Shown here piece by piece: positions 19,468 to 29,712 of a DNA stretch of 64,000 nucleotides (positions are counted from its first letter, which is position 1; each line of letters opens with the position of its first letter). Under the pieces are notes generated by a model. That model did not search any database and had not been told where the DNA came from. It was given only the letters and a program-made list of their open reading frames with translations. The stretch comes from Prevotella sp. (GTDB lineage: Bacteria > Bacteroidota > Bacteroidia > Bacteroidales > Bacteroidaceae): assembly GCA_017557405.1 (NCBI GenBank), contig JAFYYV010000048.1, forward strand, positions 62,001 through 126,000, written 5' to 3'. The position numbers were made by a program, and so were the translations under genes.

Positions 19468-19505
19468 CTCAGTTTGTTGTTGTTATGCCAATCTTATCGT
19501 GTGTG

Positions 19506-20825
19506 TCATGTGAAGCTGATGAGGCCCTGTACGGGCTCGGCCGTTTCATCCCGCTTCTCTGCGGGAGCGTTTCCAGCGGCTTGATTGCGTATTTCGTCAA
19601 GCATCTGACGCGTACGCTTATATGTGGGTGTGTTCTCAACGGCCAGAATGATGTCCTCGTTGTCGAGGTCTTCGGGCCTGAAGAGGAAGATGTGGGGGCG
19701 ACGCTTGTATTGCATGTTGCGCGAGTCTTTGCCGTAGTAGCGGTTGCGGCGGTCTTGGCGTTCGGCTCGCTTCTCTTCTTCCATCGCGATACGGTTTGCC
19801 TCCTCTTCGGTGTGTTTCTTGAGGTGGCTGTCCATTCCGTCCACGTCCTCGATGCCGAATCCAGTGGCCAGCACGGTGACTTTCACCTTGTTGCCGAGTT
19901 CTGGATCGAGTGCGAGACCCCATTTCAGTTCGAAGTCTTCGCCGAACTTCAGCATGAAGTCGTTCACGTCGTTCATCTCATCCATCGTCAACCCTGGATT
20001 CTCCTTCTTCTCGCTGGCGAAAGCGATGGAAAGCAGGATTTTCTTGGAGTTGAAGACGTCGTTGTCGTTGAGGAGCGGCGAGTTAAGTGCATCGTCAATA
20101 GCTTTTTTCACACGGCCTTCGCCCTCACCATAACCTGTCGACATGATGGCAACTCCACCATCCTTCAGTACGGTGCGCACATCGTTGAAGTCGAGGTTGA
20201 TGAGGCCGTGGATAGTAATGATCTCTGCAATCGACTTGGCGGCTACGCTCAAGGTGTCGTCCGCCTTACCAAATGCGTCGAGCACGGTGAGGTCAGGATA
20301 TATTTCGCGCAAGCGTTCGTTGTTGATGACGAGCAGGGCGTCAACGTGTTTCGACATTTCCTCCACACCATCGAGGGCTTGGTCAATCTTCTTCGGTCCT
20401 TCGAAACGGAAGGGAATTGTGACGATTCCTACGGTAAGGATTCCCAGTTCCTTTGACACTTGTGCGATGACGGGGGCTGCTCCAGTGCCGGTTCCACCAC
20501 CCATACCGGCGGTAATGAATGCCATACGAGTGCCATCGCTGAGCATGTTGCGGATATCGTCGATGCTCTCTTGCGCCGCCATACGGGCTTTTTCGGGTTT
20601 GTTTCCAGCTCCCAATCCTTCCTTGCCCAGTTGCAGATGGACGGGTACAGGAGAATCGTTGAGTGCTTGATTGTCGGTGTTGCAAAGCACGAACGAGACG
20701 TCGTGTATTCCTTCGCGATACATGTGGTTCACGGCATTACCGCCGCCACCGCCCACACCGATGACTTTGATGATGGAGTTCTCTTTTTCGGGCTCTCCGA
20801 AATCCAATATATGATTTTCTGCCAT
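19506..20825 (-). CDS. ftsZ: Cell division protein FtsZ
   Basis: 439 residues. Tubulin signature GGGTGTGAAP and the N-terminal GVGGGGGNAVNHM nucleotide-binding loop are present. FtsZ polymerises with GTP into the division ring. The globular domain ends near residue 320; a basic, Arg-rich linker follows. A motif NEDIILAVENTPTYKR lies where other FtsZ proteins carry the FtsA-binding peptide, but here about 28 more residues follow it, so that peptide is not at the extreme C-terminus. Last gene of the dcw operon, 63 bp after ftsA. Confidence 0.97.
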   Translation of the reverse strand: MAENHILDFGEPEKENSIIKVIGVGGGGGNAVNHMYREGIHDVSFVLCNTDNQALNDSPVPVHLQLGKEGLGAGNKPEKARMAAQESIDDIRNMLSDGTRMAFITAGMGGGTGTGAAPVIAQVSKELGILTVGIVTIPFRFEGPKKIDQALDGVEEMSKHVDALLVINNERLREIYPDLTVLDAFGKADDTLSVAAKSIAEIITIHGLINLDFNDVRTVLKDGGVAIMSTGYGEGEGRVKKAIDDALNSPLLNDNDVFNSKKILLSIAFASEKKENPGLTMDEMNDVNDFMLKFGEDFELKWGLALDPELGNKVKVTVLATGFGIEDVDGMDSHLKKHTEEEANRIAMEEEKRAERQDRRNRYYGKDSRNMQYKRRPHIFLFRPEDLDNEDIILAVENTPTYKRTRQMLDEIRNQAAGNAPAEKRDETAEPVQGLISFT

Positions 20826-20888
20826 AATGTTATTGCTTTTTTGGGTTGTTGTTTTCTTCTTGTTCTGTTCTCTTGTCTTTTTGAGAGA

Positions 20889-22331
20889 TTATTCTTCTTC
20901 GATGATCTGTCCGAAGAATTTCTTCAAGCCGCGCCAAGTTTTGTTGGCCAGACTGTTTTCGCGTTTCTCCTTCTTGCGACGCTCCTCTTCTTCCTTCTCC
21001 TTGCGACGACGCTCTTCTTCTTCAGCCTCACGCTTCTTGCGAGCTTCCTCCTCGGCTTTCTGTTTGTCGGCCTCGGTGGGGATGACTCCACGTCCAACGG
21101 CGTCACGAGCAGGAGTCTGTGTTGGATGGGGTGTAGGTGTGGCAGTCGGTTGGTTGGCAGGACTGAAGAGGTCGTTGGTGATTTCCTCGCCTGCGCAATT
21201 CATGTCGCCCTTCTCGAGCAAAGCCAGCACGGTGTTCATAGTGCCGTTGTGAGCCGTAATCTCCACGCTGCTCGAATTGATGGTGGAGGTGACGAACTTG
21301 GCTATACGAATCTTCTCGATATGTGTATGATTGCGGAAGGCGCGTTCGATGTTCTTCATGTTCGAACCACCACCCGTAAGGATGAGTCCTCCCAACAATT
21401 TGTCTGCATATTCGTTGGGTACTTGGAACCAAACGTTCTCGATGATTTCCTCCAATCGGCCTTCCACAATGTTGATGAAGTCGCGGCTGGGGATGCTGCG
21501 TTCTCCATCGATGGAGAGGCTCAGCGAGTTGTCGATATCGTTGTTGTCGGTATAGGCCGAACCGTATTTCAGTTTCATACGCTCAGCTTCCTCTTCTTCC
21601 ATCTGCATGGTAGCGATGTCCTTAGTGATGTTGTTGCTTCCCAAAGGAATGACAGCCAAGTGGCGCAGAATGTTTTTGAAGTAGACGCTGACGGTGGTGG
21701 TGTCGGCTCCAAGATCTACGAGAACGCATCCTGCACGGCGCTCGGTCTCGGTCAATACATTGTCAGCCAAGGCCAGAGGTGCAAGATACAATTCGGCGAT
21801 GGCGATGCCGGCATTGTCGAAACATTTGTTCAGGTTGCGGTAGAACGTCTTGCGCGAAAGGATGTTCAGGAAGTTACCTTCGAGTCGACTGCATTGGATG
21901 CCTACAGGGTCGAGTTGGAACTGCTGGTCGACTTTATATTCTTGGGTCGCAGCATTCAGGATTTCCTGTTCAGGATACGACATGTTGCGATTAGCATCCA
22001 TCAGTTCGTCCACCATCTCTTGTGTGACGATGGCTTCGGGCGCGAACTCTTTGACGATGACATTCTTCATGCTTCGAATGCTCTGTCCGCCAACACCCAC
22101 ATAGACATGGGCGATTTTGGTTTTCAGGGCAGTCTCTAGTTTCTTGATGATGTTAGTAAGACAGACGACGGTTTTGTCGATGTTGTAGACCACGCCTTTT
22201 CGAATGCACGATGTGGCGTCTTCTTTGACGACGGCAAGAATGGAGATGCTGCCGTCCAGGTTCTTTTTTCCTGCAATACCGGTTATCTTAGATGAACCGA
22301 GTTCGATTGCTACTATAAACTCCTTTGGCAT
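20889..22331 (-). CDS. ftsA: Cell division protein FtsA
   Basis: 480 residues. An actin-like ATPase (IELGSSKITGIAG at the start, LVDLGADTTTVSVY in the middle and GLILTGGGSNMKNI late) tethers FtsZ to the membrane. It is longer than the usual 410-430 residues because of a tail of about 50 residues made almost only of E, R and K before the end. The last 20 residues (TWRGLKKFFGQIIEEE) can form the amphipathic membrane helix. The charged tail looks like a single alpha-helical spacer between the actin domain and the membrane anchor. Gap to ftsQ is 39 bp. Confidence 0.95.
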   Translation of the reverse strand: MPKEFIVAIELGSSKITGIAGKKNLDGSISILAVVKEDATSCIRKGVVYNIDKTVVCLTNIIKKLETALKTKIAHVYVGVGGQSIRSMKNVIVKEFAPEAIVTQEMVDELMDANRNMSYPEQEILNAATQEYKVDQQFQLDPVGIQCSRLEGNFLNILSRKTFYRNLNKCFDNAGIAIAELYLAPLALADNVLTETERRAGCVLVDLGADTTTVSVYFKNILRHLAVIPLGSNNITKDIATMQMEEEEAERMKLKYGSAYTDNNDIDNSLSLSIDGERSIPSRDFINIVEGRLEEIIENVWFQVPNEYADKLLGGLILTGGGSNMKNIERAFRNHTHIEKIRIAKFVTSTINSSSVEITAHNGTMNTVLALLEKGDMNCAGEEITNDLFSPANQPTATPTPHPTQTPARDAVGRGVIPTEADKQKAEEEARKKREAEEEERRRKEKEEEERRKKEKRENSLANKTWRGLKKFFGQIIEEE

Positions 22332-22370
22332 AACGTTTTGACTTTATTTGTAGTTTTTTGTTTGCTTTGT

Positions 22371-23171
22371 TTATGGGTGCGTGATAGCACGTTTCTTGCA
22401 GATGATCTGGTTGTCAAACTCCAGGTTGATATAAGAGTACTTGTTCCATCCAGCCTCTGAGAGGCCATATTTATAGAATTTCTCAAGTCGAGCGAGTTTC
22501 TTCAACGTATAGTCGTTGATGGCTTTGGCGATTTCACTTTTGGTCTTGGCTTCGGGTAGATTTCCGATGCAGATGATGTGGTTTCCCACACGTGGTACGA
22601 ACTCAATGCTGCGGTCGGACAATACGTTGATTTGTTCTATCTGGTTCCGCCAGAAATGGTTGGCATTCAACGTCTTGCTCAAAGGTGAGATGTAGTTGGT
22701 GGCGAACCATTTGTTAATGTTGCCTGTCGCGATGATGAGGTCGCTGGTATATTGTGAGTTGGGCATGATGCAATCGTTGTCGTCAATGTAGTAGTCTTCT
22801 CCATTAGCGGCCTTGATACGTATGATGGGCATGCGTTGCGTGATAGTAATGTGTACGTGCCCGTCTTGTGTCTTGAAGCATTCAGCCGTCTGTACGAACG
22901 GGCTGACTTTCAACGTCTCCTCTATCTTACGGGCATCAACATAGCGCATAGGCTTCTCAAGCGGATATAACTTTGTAGTTTGCAAACGTCGCTTGATTTC
23001 CTGTGTATTAATGAATCCGTTGGTAGCCTCGTCTTGGATATCAATGACCACCTTGGTGCACACTTTAGCTGTCTCGTCGGGTTTGTTGAACGACGTGACA
23101 GCCACCACAAGGTAGGCGGCTAACACCAAGTCAAGGGCGATGGTGATGATTTTCTTCCAATTGAACTTCAT
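22371..23171 (-). CDS. ftsQ: Cell division protein FtsQ
   Basis: 266 residues, one N-terminal membrane span (IITIALDLVLAAYLVVAVTSF). A POTRA-like region (DIQDEATNGFINTQEIKRRL) and a periplasmic FtsQ domain follow. It is a scaffold that links early and late divisome parts with FtsL and FtsB partners. Sequence conservation in this family is low; the call rests on topology and on the position between murC and ftsA. Confidence 0.9.
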   Translation of the reverse strand: MKFNWKKIITIALDLVLAAYLVVAVTSFNKPDETAKVCTKVVIDIQDEATNGFINTQEIKRRLQTTKLYPLEKPMRYVDARKIEETLKVSPFVQTAECFKTQDGHVHITITQRMPIIRIKAANGEDYYIDDNDCIMPNSQYTSDLIIATGNINKWFATNYISPLSKTLNANHFWRNQIEQINVLSDRSIEFVPRVGNHIICIGNLPEAKTKSEIAKAINDYTLKKLARLEKFYKYGLSEAGWNKYSYINLEFDNQIICKKRAITHP

Positions 23172-23189
23172 ATAGAGGCGTTGAGAGGA

Positions 23190-24566
23190 TTACTTGCTGT
23201 TAATGATTTTTGCAATCTGCGGGACCTCGTTGTCGAGGTCTCCTGCACCGAGTATGACCAAAACGTCGAAATCGCGGCTCTTGACCAAATCCAACACATC
23301 GTCTTTGTTGATGATGCTGCGTTCGACACCAGGGCGTAGTTCGTCGTAGATGAGTTGGCTTGTCACGCCAGGAATGGGCAGTTCGCGTGCTGGGTAGATT
23401 TCGGTGAGAATCACCTCGTCAAGTTGGCTGAGGGCATCGGCGAATTCACGATAGAAATCGCGTGTTCGAGTGTAAAGATGCGGCTGGAAAATAGCCGTGA
23501 TCTTACGGTCGTTGTAGAGTTGGCGAATGCTTCGTGCACTCTGGTATATTTCTTTCGGGTGGTGTGCGTAGTCGGAAATCAGCACGTGGCGCTCGTCTTT
23601 GATCTTGAAGTCGAAACGACGCTCCACTCCATGGTAGGTCTTCATGCCGTAACGTAGTTCTTCGGCGCTGCATCCATTGAGTTGTGCCATTGCCATTGCT
23701 GCAACTGCGTTCTCAACGTTGATAGGAACGGGATGACCTAGTTGTATGTTCTTAACGCTCTCGATGGGCGACACAAAGTCGAATGTAATCTCGCCATTGT
23801 CAATACAGATGTTCTCTGCATGGAAGTCGCCCTCGTCTAGACTGTATTCGTAGGTTTTCACATCCTTTCCCACATTGGGTTTCACCTCTAAGTTGCGATG
23901 AATGATGAGGGAGCCACCAGGTTGGATGAGCGTCGTATAGTGACGGAAACTTTCCAAGTAGGCTTCTTTTGTCTTGTAGATGTCGAGGTGGTCGGGGTCA
24001 GTGCTTGTAATGATAGTCATCCATGGGCTCAACCAATGGAACGAACGGTCGAACTCATCGGCTTCGATGACTACGAACTCGCTATTGTCAGAGAGTAGGT
24101 AGTTGGTGCCGTAATTCTTGGAAATGCCTCCCAAGAAGGCATTGCATTCCAAATGACTTTGGTTCATGATATGGGCGCACATGGTGGATGTAGTGGTCTT
24201 GCCGTGTGTTCCCGCAACGCAAAGGCCTTTGTATTGGCGTGTCAAAGTTCCCAACACTTGGGCTCGTTTCTGTACTTCAAAGCCATTTTCACGGAAGTAA
24301 ACCAGTTCTTTATGTTCTTCTGGGATGGCAGGTGTGTAAACGACGAGGCATGATGTAGGCTTTTTGCAGGCGTGGGGGATTTCGTCGACGTTCTCTTCGT
24401 AGTGTATGATCATGCCTTCTTTCTCCAAGCGTTTTGTCAGTTCGCTGGGAGTCTTATCGTAGCCGGCCACCACCATGCCCTGTTTGATAAAGTATCGGGC
24501 GATGGCACTCATTCCGATGCCACCGGCTCCAATAAAGTATACTGCTTTAATATCTTTTATATCCAT
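23190..24566 (-). CDS. murC: UDP-N-acetylmuramate--L-alanine ligase
   Basis: 458 residues. The N-terminal Rossmann part has FIGAGGIGMSAIA, the ATP loop is GTHGKTTTSTM, and the conserved DEFDRSFHWL and DYAHHPKEI motifs follow. It adds L-Ala to UDP-MurNAc, the first step of stem-peptide synthesis, in the cytoplasm. It starts 12 bp after murG and ends 18 bp before ftsQ. Confidence 0.96.
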   Translation of the reverse strand: MDIKDIKAVYFIGAGGIGMSAIARYFIKQGMVVAGYDKTPSELTKRLEKEGMIIHYEENVDEIPHACKKPTSCLVVYTPAIPEEHKELVYFRENGFEVQKRAQVLGTLTRQYKGLCVAGTHGKTTTSTMCAHIMNQSHLECNAFLGGISKNYGTNYLLSDNSEFVVIEADEFDRSFHWLSPWMTIITSTDPDHLDIYKTKEAYLESFRHYTTLIQPGGSLIIHRNLEVKPNVGKDVKTYEYSLDEGDFHAENICIDNGEITFDFVSPIESVKNIQLGHPVPINVENAVAAMAMAQLNGCSAEELRYGMKTYHGVERRFDFKIKDERHVLISDYAHHPKEIYQSARSIRQLYNDRKITAIFQPHLYTRTRDFYREFADALSQLDEVILTEIYPARELPIPGVTSQLIYDELRPGVERSIINKDDVLDLVKSRDFDVLVILGAGDLDNEVPQIAKIINSK

Positions 24567-24578
24567 TTTTCTGTACTA

Positions 24579-25691
24579 TTATTTACTGGTTGCCAGTTTG
24601 ATGACTTCTTCGGCAATGATTCTTGCCGAGTCGGGTAAAGCCAGTTTCAAGATGTTTTCTTTTAGTGTCTCAAGTCGACTTGTATCATTTACAGTGGCAA
24701 TGGCCATTTCGAGCAGGGTGGCGGGAGCATCGGCGTCTTTCACGTAAATCGCGGCGTCTTTGTTGACCAATGCCATGGCGTTTTTAGTCTGATGGTCTTC
24801 GGCCACATTGGGACTTGGTACTAGTATCACGGCTTTTCCCAAAAGGCAGAACTCGCTAATACTACTAGCTCCCGCTCTACTAATGACAAGGTCGGCTGCC
24901 TTGTATGCGGCACCCATATCGCTGATGAAGTCGGTGACCTTCAGATTTTCGGGCTTTCCTAGTTGCTCCAATTGCTCGGTAATTTGCGCACTATAGTATT
25001 TGCCTGTCTGCCAAATGAACTGCACGTCGCTTTGGTGCACGAGGTCAAGATTTTGCAGAATGCTCTCGTTGATAGTGCGGGCGCCCAAACTTCCGCCAAC
25101 AAGTAGAATGGTCTTGCGTTGTGGGTCGAGGTCAAACGAGCGGACGGCATCATCGTGTGAGATGGTTGTTTCAAGCAATGCCTGACGTACGGGGTTACCC
25201 GTCATCAGTATGCGGTCGGCAGGGAAGAACCGTTCCATTCCTTCGTAGGCCACACAGATCTTTGCGGCTTTCTTCCCCAATATCTTGTTGGTCTTGCCAG
25301 CAAACGAGTTTTGTTCTTGAATCAGACAAGGGATACCTTTCGAGGCTGCGGCTTTCAGTGTTGGGAAGCTGGCATAACCACCAACACCTACTGCTGCCAT
25401 CGGACGGAACTCTTTCAGGATGCCTTTGACCATGTGGTCGCTCTTCCACATTTTGAAAGGCAACGTAATATTTTTCAGCAGGTTCTCACGATTGAAACCG
25501 CAGATGGGCAGTCCTTTGATTTCATAACCTGCTGCTGGCACTCGTTGCATTTCCATGCGCCCTTCGGCTCCTACGAACAAGATTTTCGCATCGGGACGCA
25601 ATGCTTTGATGGCATTGGCTATCGAAACGGCGGGAAAGATGTGACCACCGGTTCCGCCGCCGCTTATGATGATTCTTAATTCGTTGTCCAT
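24579..25691 (-). CDS. murG: UDP-GlcNAc transferase to lipid I (MurG)
   Basis: 370 residues, a GT28 fold. GGGTGGHIFPAVSIA at the N-terminus binds the lipid I side, GGSLGARTINES and the RAGASSISE motif bind UDP-GlcNAc. It makes lipid II at the inner face of the cytoplasmic membrane. Located between ftsW and murC with short gaps. Confidence 0.96.
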   Translation of the reverse strand: MDNELRIIISGGGTGGHIFPAVSIANAIKALRPDAKILFVGAEGRMEMQRVPAAGYEIKGLPICGFNRENLLKNITLPFKMWKSDHMVKGILKEFRPMAAVGVGGYASFPTLKAAASKGIPCLIQEQNSFAGKTNKILGKKAAKICVAYEGMERFFPADRILMTGNPVRQALLETTISHDDAVRSFDLDPQRKTILLVGGSLGARTINESILQNLDLVHQSDVQFIWQTGKYYSAQITEQLEQLGKPENLKVTDFISDMGAAYKAADLVISRAGASSISEFCLLGKAVILVPSPNVAEDHQTKNAMALVNKDAAIYVKDADAPATLLEMAIATVNDTSRLETLKENILKLALPDSARIIAEEVIKLATSK

Positions 25692-25733
25692 ATCTTTGTT
25701 TTATTTTGTCTTTTTCTTGAAGCCATTTCCTGT

Positions 25734-26999
25734 TTAAGCAGCTGCCTTCTTGGGAACGAGTATTTCGTCTGGTTCTTCGTTCTTTTTCTTGGCTGTGCGG
25801 CTGATGCTCAAAATCACGCCCACGTAGATGCAGTTGATGACAGTCGACGTTCCACCTTTGCTAACAAGTGGAAGTGGTTGGCCTGTCACAGGAGCGAGAC
25901 CCACGGCTACACACATGTTGAACAATGCTTGGGTGACGAGCAACAATGCCAACCCCATAGCAAGGAAGGCGGGGAAGTTATTCTCGCAACGGTTGGCAAT
26001 GCGACCCGCACGGAACAGCAGCACGATGTAGAGGAATGCCACCGCCACCGCCCCAATGATGCCCATCTCTTCGATGATGATAGCGTAGATGAAGTCGGAG
26101 AACGCTTGTGACAAGAAATCGCGCTCGACAGAGTTGCCTGGTCCTTTGCCAACCACATTAGATGATGCGATGGCAATGTTGGCATGTGCCACCTGACCGT
26201 CTTTGTCGAGGTCCACCTCCTCAGGACTTACGTATTTATTGTCAGAGAATTTCTCGATACGTGCCTTCCATGTGCCAAAACGATGGAACACTTTTGCTAG
26301 TTTGCTTTTTTCCTTCTCAGGAGCAGAAGTTTCGGTCAACGTCTTGTTGGGATTGTCTTCCACTTTGTCGTTACCTAAGAACCATATCAAACCTAATGCA
26401 ATGACTGCCAATAGTACGATGACGCCTAGTAGTTTCCCCAATTGTTGCATGGGAACACGACCGATGACCATCATCATGAAAATGACTGCGCAGATGAGTG
26501 CAGCAGTAGAGAAATTCTCGAAGAAGATGAGTGGAACGATGCAGGCACAGACGATGAGAATATATTTGAAAGCGTTCTTGTCGGCGCCTTTCTCAGTCTG
26601 CATGGCACTCAATATCTGTGCTGTGGCTAATACGAGTGTTCCTTTTGCAATCTCCGACGGTTGGAATTTCATTCCCATGAAACCCACCCAACGTGAGGCG
26701 TCGTTGGCGTCATGTCCGCCTACCAATGCCCAGATGAGCATCAACACCGATAGGATGAGTAGGAAAGGAGTGAGAATCTTGAAGTATTTGCATTTCACGT
26801 TGAGGGTTACAATCATGGCCGCAATGCCCAACAGAAGGATTCCGATGTGCTTGATGACGGGTGCCATGTAGTTTCCGGCTTTATATGTCAGTTGTGATGA
26901 AGCCGAATAGACCTCAACCACACTGATGATGCAGAGGAAGAAGAAAACCATCCATATCACCTTGTCGCCTTTGAATAAGTTGCCAAGATTTTTGTTCAT
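25734..26999 (-). CDS. ftsW: FtsW, SEDS-family septal peptidoglycan polymerase
   Basis: 421 residues with about ten membrane spans. SEDS traits include the FQPSEIAKG loop, the DFIYAIIIEEMG motif (about 300) and PLVSKGGTSTVIN near the end. The large periplasmic loop (about 215-285) is rich in charged residues, as in other Bacteroidales. With FtsI it polymerises septal glycan strands. Confidence 0.95.
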   Translation of the reverse strand: MNKNLGNLFKGDKVIWMVFFFLCIISVVEVYSASSQLTYKAGNYMAPVIKHIGILLLGIAAMIVTLNVKCKYFKILTPFLLILSVLMLIWALVGGHDANDASRWVGFMGMKFQPSEIAKGTLVLATAQILSAMQTEKGADKNAFKYILIVCACIVPLIFFENFSTAALICAVIFMMMVIGRVPMQQLGKLLGVIVLLAVIALGLIWFLGNDKVEDNPNKTLTETSAPEKEKSKLAKVFHRFGTWKARIEKFSDNKYVSPEEVDLDKDGQVAHANIAIASSNVVGKGPGNSVERDFLSQAFSDFIYAIIIEEMGIIGAVAVAFLYIVLLFRAGRIANRCENNFPAFLAMGLALLLVTQALFNMCVAVGLAPVTGQPLPLVSKGGTSTVINCIYVGVILSISRTAKKKNEEPDEILVPKKAAA

Positions 27000-27068
27000 T
27001 GCCGTTTCTTATTCTGTTTTGCTTTCTTGTTGTTCGTTGTTTATTAATGCTTTTGCCGTGGTGTCTTT

Positions 27069-28400
27069 TCAAAGATTTCTCACCAGTGTCTTGAATTGTT
27101 CGCCGCGGTCTTCCATGTTTTTGAACAGGTCGAACGAAGCGCAGCAGGGCGAAAGTAGCACCGTGTCGCCAGGCTCGGCTAGCGCATAACATGCCTCCAC
27201 ACATTCTTTCATTGAGTGAGTGTCGCGTATGGGCAATCCCAGAGCATCGAAATTGTCGTGAAGTTTTTGGTTGTCGGCTCCCAGATAAACCAAAGCCTTG
27301 CATTTTTGTTTCACCAAGTCCATGATAGGGGCGTAGTCGTTGCCCTTGTCCTTTCCACCTATTATTAATATGGTAGGTGTCTTCATGCTTTCCAGTGCAT
27401 ACCAGCAAGCATCTACATTGGTGGCCTTTGAGTCGTTCACGTATTGCACACCACCCACCTTGCACACTTTTTCCAATCGATGCTCCACACCGGGGAAGTC
27501 GGAAAGACTCTTGCGAATAACTTCTTTCCTGATTCCCGCGATGTTAGAAGCGATACCGGCAGCCAACGAGTTATAGATGTTGTGTTTGCCGGTGAGTGAG
27601 AGCTCCTCTTGTTCCATGTTGAACGGTGTGGGCTTCTCTATTTTGTATTGTCCCTCTTCAATATATCCAATGGATCCGCGTTCTTTGAGTTCCGAGAATG
27701 GGCACATCATGGCTTTGATATCGTATTTTTCGAGTTCACGACGAATGATGGGGTCGTCGTTCCAATAGATGAATGCGTCTTGCTCGGTTTGATTCTGCGT
27801 GATACGCATCTTCGAATCCACGTAGTTTTGCATGCAGTTGTCGTAGCGGTCCATGTGGTCGGGCGTTATGTTCAGCAAGATGGCGATGTTGGCACGGAAG
27901 TCGTACATGTTGTCCAGTTGGAACGAACTGAGTTCGATGATGTAGTATTCGTGTGGATCTTCAGCCACTTGCAACGCCAGCGAATTACCGATGTTTCCTG
28001 CCAATCCGGCATCGTATCCGGCATTGCGGAAGATGTGATAGATGAGTGATGTGGTGGTGGTCTTTCCGTTCGATCCCGTGATGCATATCATCTTCGAGTT
28101 GGTGTAGCGTCCTGCAAACTCAATCTCACTGATGATGCCGATGCCGCGCTCTATGGCCTTGCGCACGATAGGTGCCTCCTTCGGAATGCCTGGACTTTTG
28201 ATGATTTCATCGGCCTCGAGGATACGCTCTTCGGTATGATGCCCTTCCTCCCATTCAATCGCATGGTCATCGAGCATCTTTTTGTATTTATCTTTGATGG
28301 CCGACATGTCTGACACGAACACGTCGAACCCTTGCTTCTTAGCCAACACGGCTGCTCCTGCGCCGCTTTCTGCTGCTCCTAGAACAACTATCTTTTTCAT
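27069..28400 (-). CDS. murD: UDP-N-acetylmuramoyl-L-alanine--D-glutamate ligase
   Basis: 443 residues. N-terminal GAAESGAGAAVLAKKQG, ATP loop GSNGKTTTTSLI, NITPDHMDRY and the NDSKATNVDAC motif define MurD. It adds D-Glu to UDP-MurNAc-L-Ala. It lies between mraY (15 bp gap) and ftsW (69 bp gap). Confidence 0.96.
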   Translation of the reverse strand: MKKIVVLGAAESGAGAAVLAKKQGFDVFVSDMSAIKDKYKKMLDDHAIEWEEGHHTEERILEADEIIKSPGIPKEAPIVRKAIERGIGIISEIEFAGRYTNSKMICITGSNGKTTTTSLIYHIFRNAGYDAGLAGNIGNSLALQVAEDPHEYYIIELSSFQLDNMYDFRANIAILLNITPDHMDRYDNCMQNYVDSKMRITQNQTEQDAFIYWNDDPIIRRELEKYDIKAMMCPFSELKERGSIGYIEEGQYKIEKPTPFNMEQEELSLTGKHNIYNSLAAGIASNIAGIRKEVIRKSLSDFPGVEHRLEKVCKVGGVQYVNDSKATNVDACWYALESMKTPTILIIGGKDKGNDYAPIMDLVKQKCKALVYLGADNQKLHDNFDALGLPIRDTHSMKECVEACYALAEPGDTVLLSPCCASFDLFKNMEDRGEQFKTLVRNL

Positions 28401-28415
28401 TTGTTTATTTTGTTT

Positions 28416-29687
28416 CTATCTTATTTTCAGTGTGATAATGGTCAGTGCGGCCAGGATGATGGTGGTAATCCAGAAACGCACGGTTATTTTAGACTCATGG
28501 AACTGGCGGTGTGGCCAATTGTAGAATATATATCGACTTGTCTCATCGAGTTGCGAGTTCAGTTTTCTGAAGTTGTCGTGTATGGGAGTTGCCCTGAACA
28601 CACGAACACGTTGGTTCTTCCGCTTGTAGTATTTGAAAGCTTGTGTCTGGATAATCACGCTGAGGCTTTCTACAAAGAAGATGCCACAAAGGATGGGCAG
28701 CAAGAGTTCTTTATGAATGATGACAGCGCAAACACCGATGACACCGCCAATCATCAACGAACCAGTGTCGCCCATGAACACTTGTGCAGGGTAGGCGTTG
28801 TACCACAGGAAACCAATCATGGCGCCAATGAAGGCACAGAGGAATACCACGAGTTCTTGAGAGCCAGGAATGTACATGATGTTCAGGTAGGAAGCATATT
28901 CGATGTGACTCGACACATATGCCAAAATGCCCAACGCGACACCTATGATGGCGGAATTACCGGCGCACATACCATCCATACCGTCGTTGAGATTAGCACC
29001 ATTGGAGACGGCGGTAACCACAAGGATGGTCATCACGACGAAGAGCACCCATCCCATCGCATTTTTGTATTTCCCGCAAAAGCCCATGATGTTGGAGTAA
29101 TCTAGGTTGTGGCCTTTCACAAACGGGATGGTGGTTTTCAGCGATTTCACCGACTCCGACTTATGTGTCACTACTGTCTCAATACCTTGACGCTCAGTCG
29201 TAATGTTCTCGTTGATCTTCGCATCGGGACTTGCCCATAAGACGAGACCTACGATGAGGCCGATGCTTACTTGTCCCACTATTTTGTATTTGCCTTTCAG
29301 ACCGTCTTTCTTCTTACGCACGATTTTGATGTAGTCATCGAGGAATCCAAGGAATCCTAACCAGATCACCGTGCCGATCATGAGCAATAGATAGATGTTG
29401 CGCATACGTCCCAACAGCAAGACGGGTACCAAGATACTAACAATGATAATGATGCCACCCATCGAAGGCACTCCCACCTTTTCCACACCAAAGGGATCGA
29501 TGCTTCGGTCGCGTGCAGTCTCGCTGATTTTGCGACGTTTCATGTATTTGATGAACCTCTCGCCGAACCATGCTGAGATGAGCAGCGACAGGATGAGTGT
29601 GAGCAGCGAACGGAATGAGATGTACGCCCACATGTGGGAGCCGGGTATTTGATATTGCTCGAGAAAGCGGAAAAGATAGTACAACAT
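28416..29687 (-). CDS. mraY: Phospho-MurNAc-pentapeptide transferase
   Basis: 423 residues, ten membrane spans. Aspartate motifs FLDDYIK and NLNDGMDGMCAG and the MGDTGSL motif are the Mg2+ and substrate sites. It makes lipid I from undecaprenyl phosphate. It is longer than the E. coli enzyme (360) because of a loop after the VLWASPDAK segment (about 180-230), a usual feature in Bacteroidota. Confidence 0.96.
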   Translation of the reverse strand: MLYYLFRFLEQYQIPGSHMWAYISFRSLLTLILSLLISAWFGERFIKYMKRRKISETARDRSIDPFGVEKVGVPSMGGIIIIVSILVPVLLLGRMRNIYLLLMIGTVIWLGFLGFLDDYIKIVRKKKDGLKGKYKIVGQVSIGLIVGLVLWASPDAKINENITTERQGIETVVTHKSESVKSLKTTIPFVKGHNLDYSNIMGFCGKYKNAMGWVLFVVMTILVVTAVSNGANLNDGMDGMCAGNSAIIGVALGILAYVSSHIEYASYLNIMYIPGSQELVVFLCAFIGAMIGFLWYNAYPAQVFMGDTGSLMIGGVIGVCAVIIHKELLLPILCGIFFVESLSVIIQTQAFKYYKRKNQRVRVFRATPIHDNFRKLNSQLDETSRYIFYNWPHRQFHESKITVRFWITTIILAALTIITLKIR

Positions 29688-29712
29688 ATCTCTTGTTCTT
29701 TTTGTTTACTAA

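Noticed and set aside
20460-22139. 559-residue plus-strand frame opposite ftsZ/ftsA
   Set aside because: It is antisense to well-defined division genes and its composition (Val/Phe/His-rich) is typical of shadow frames.
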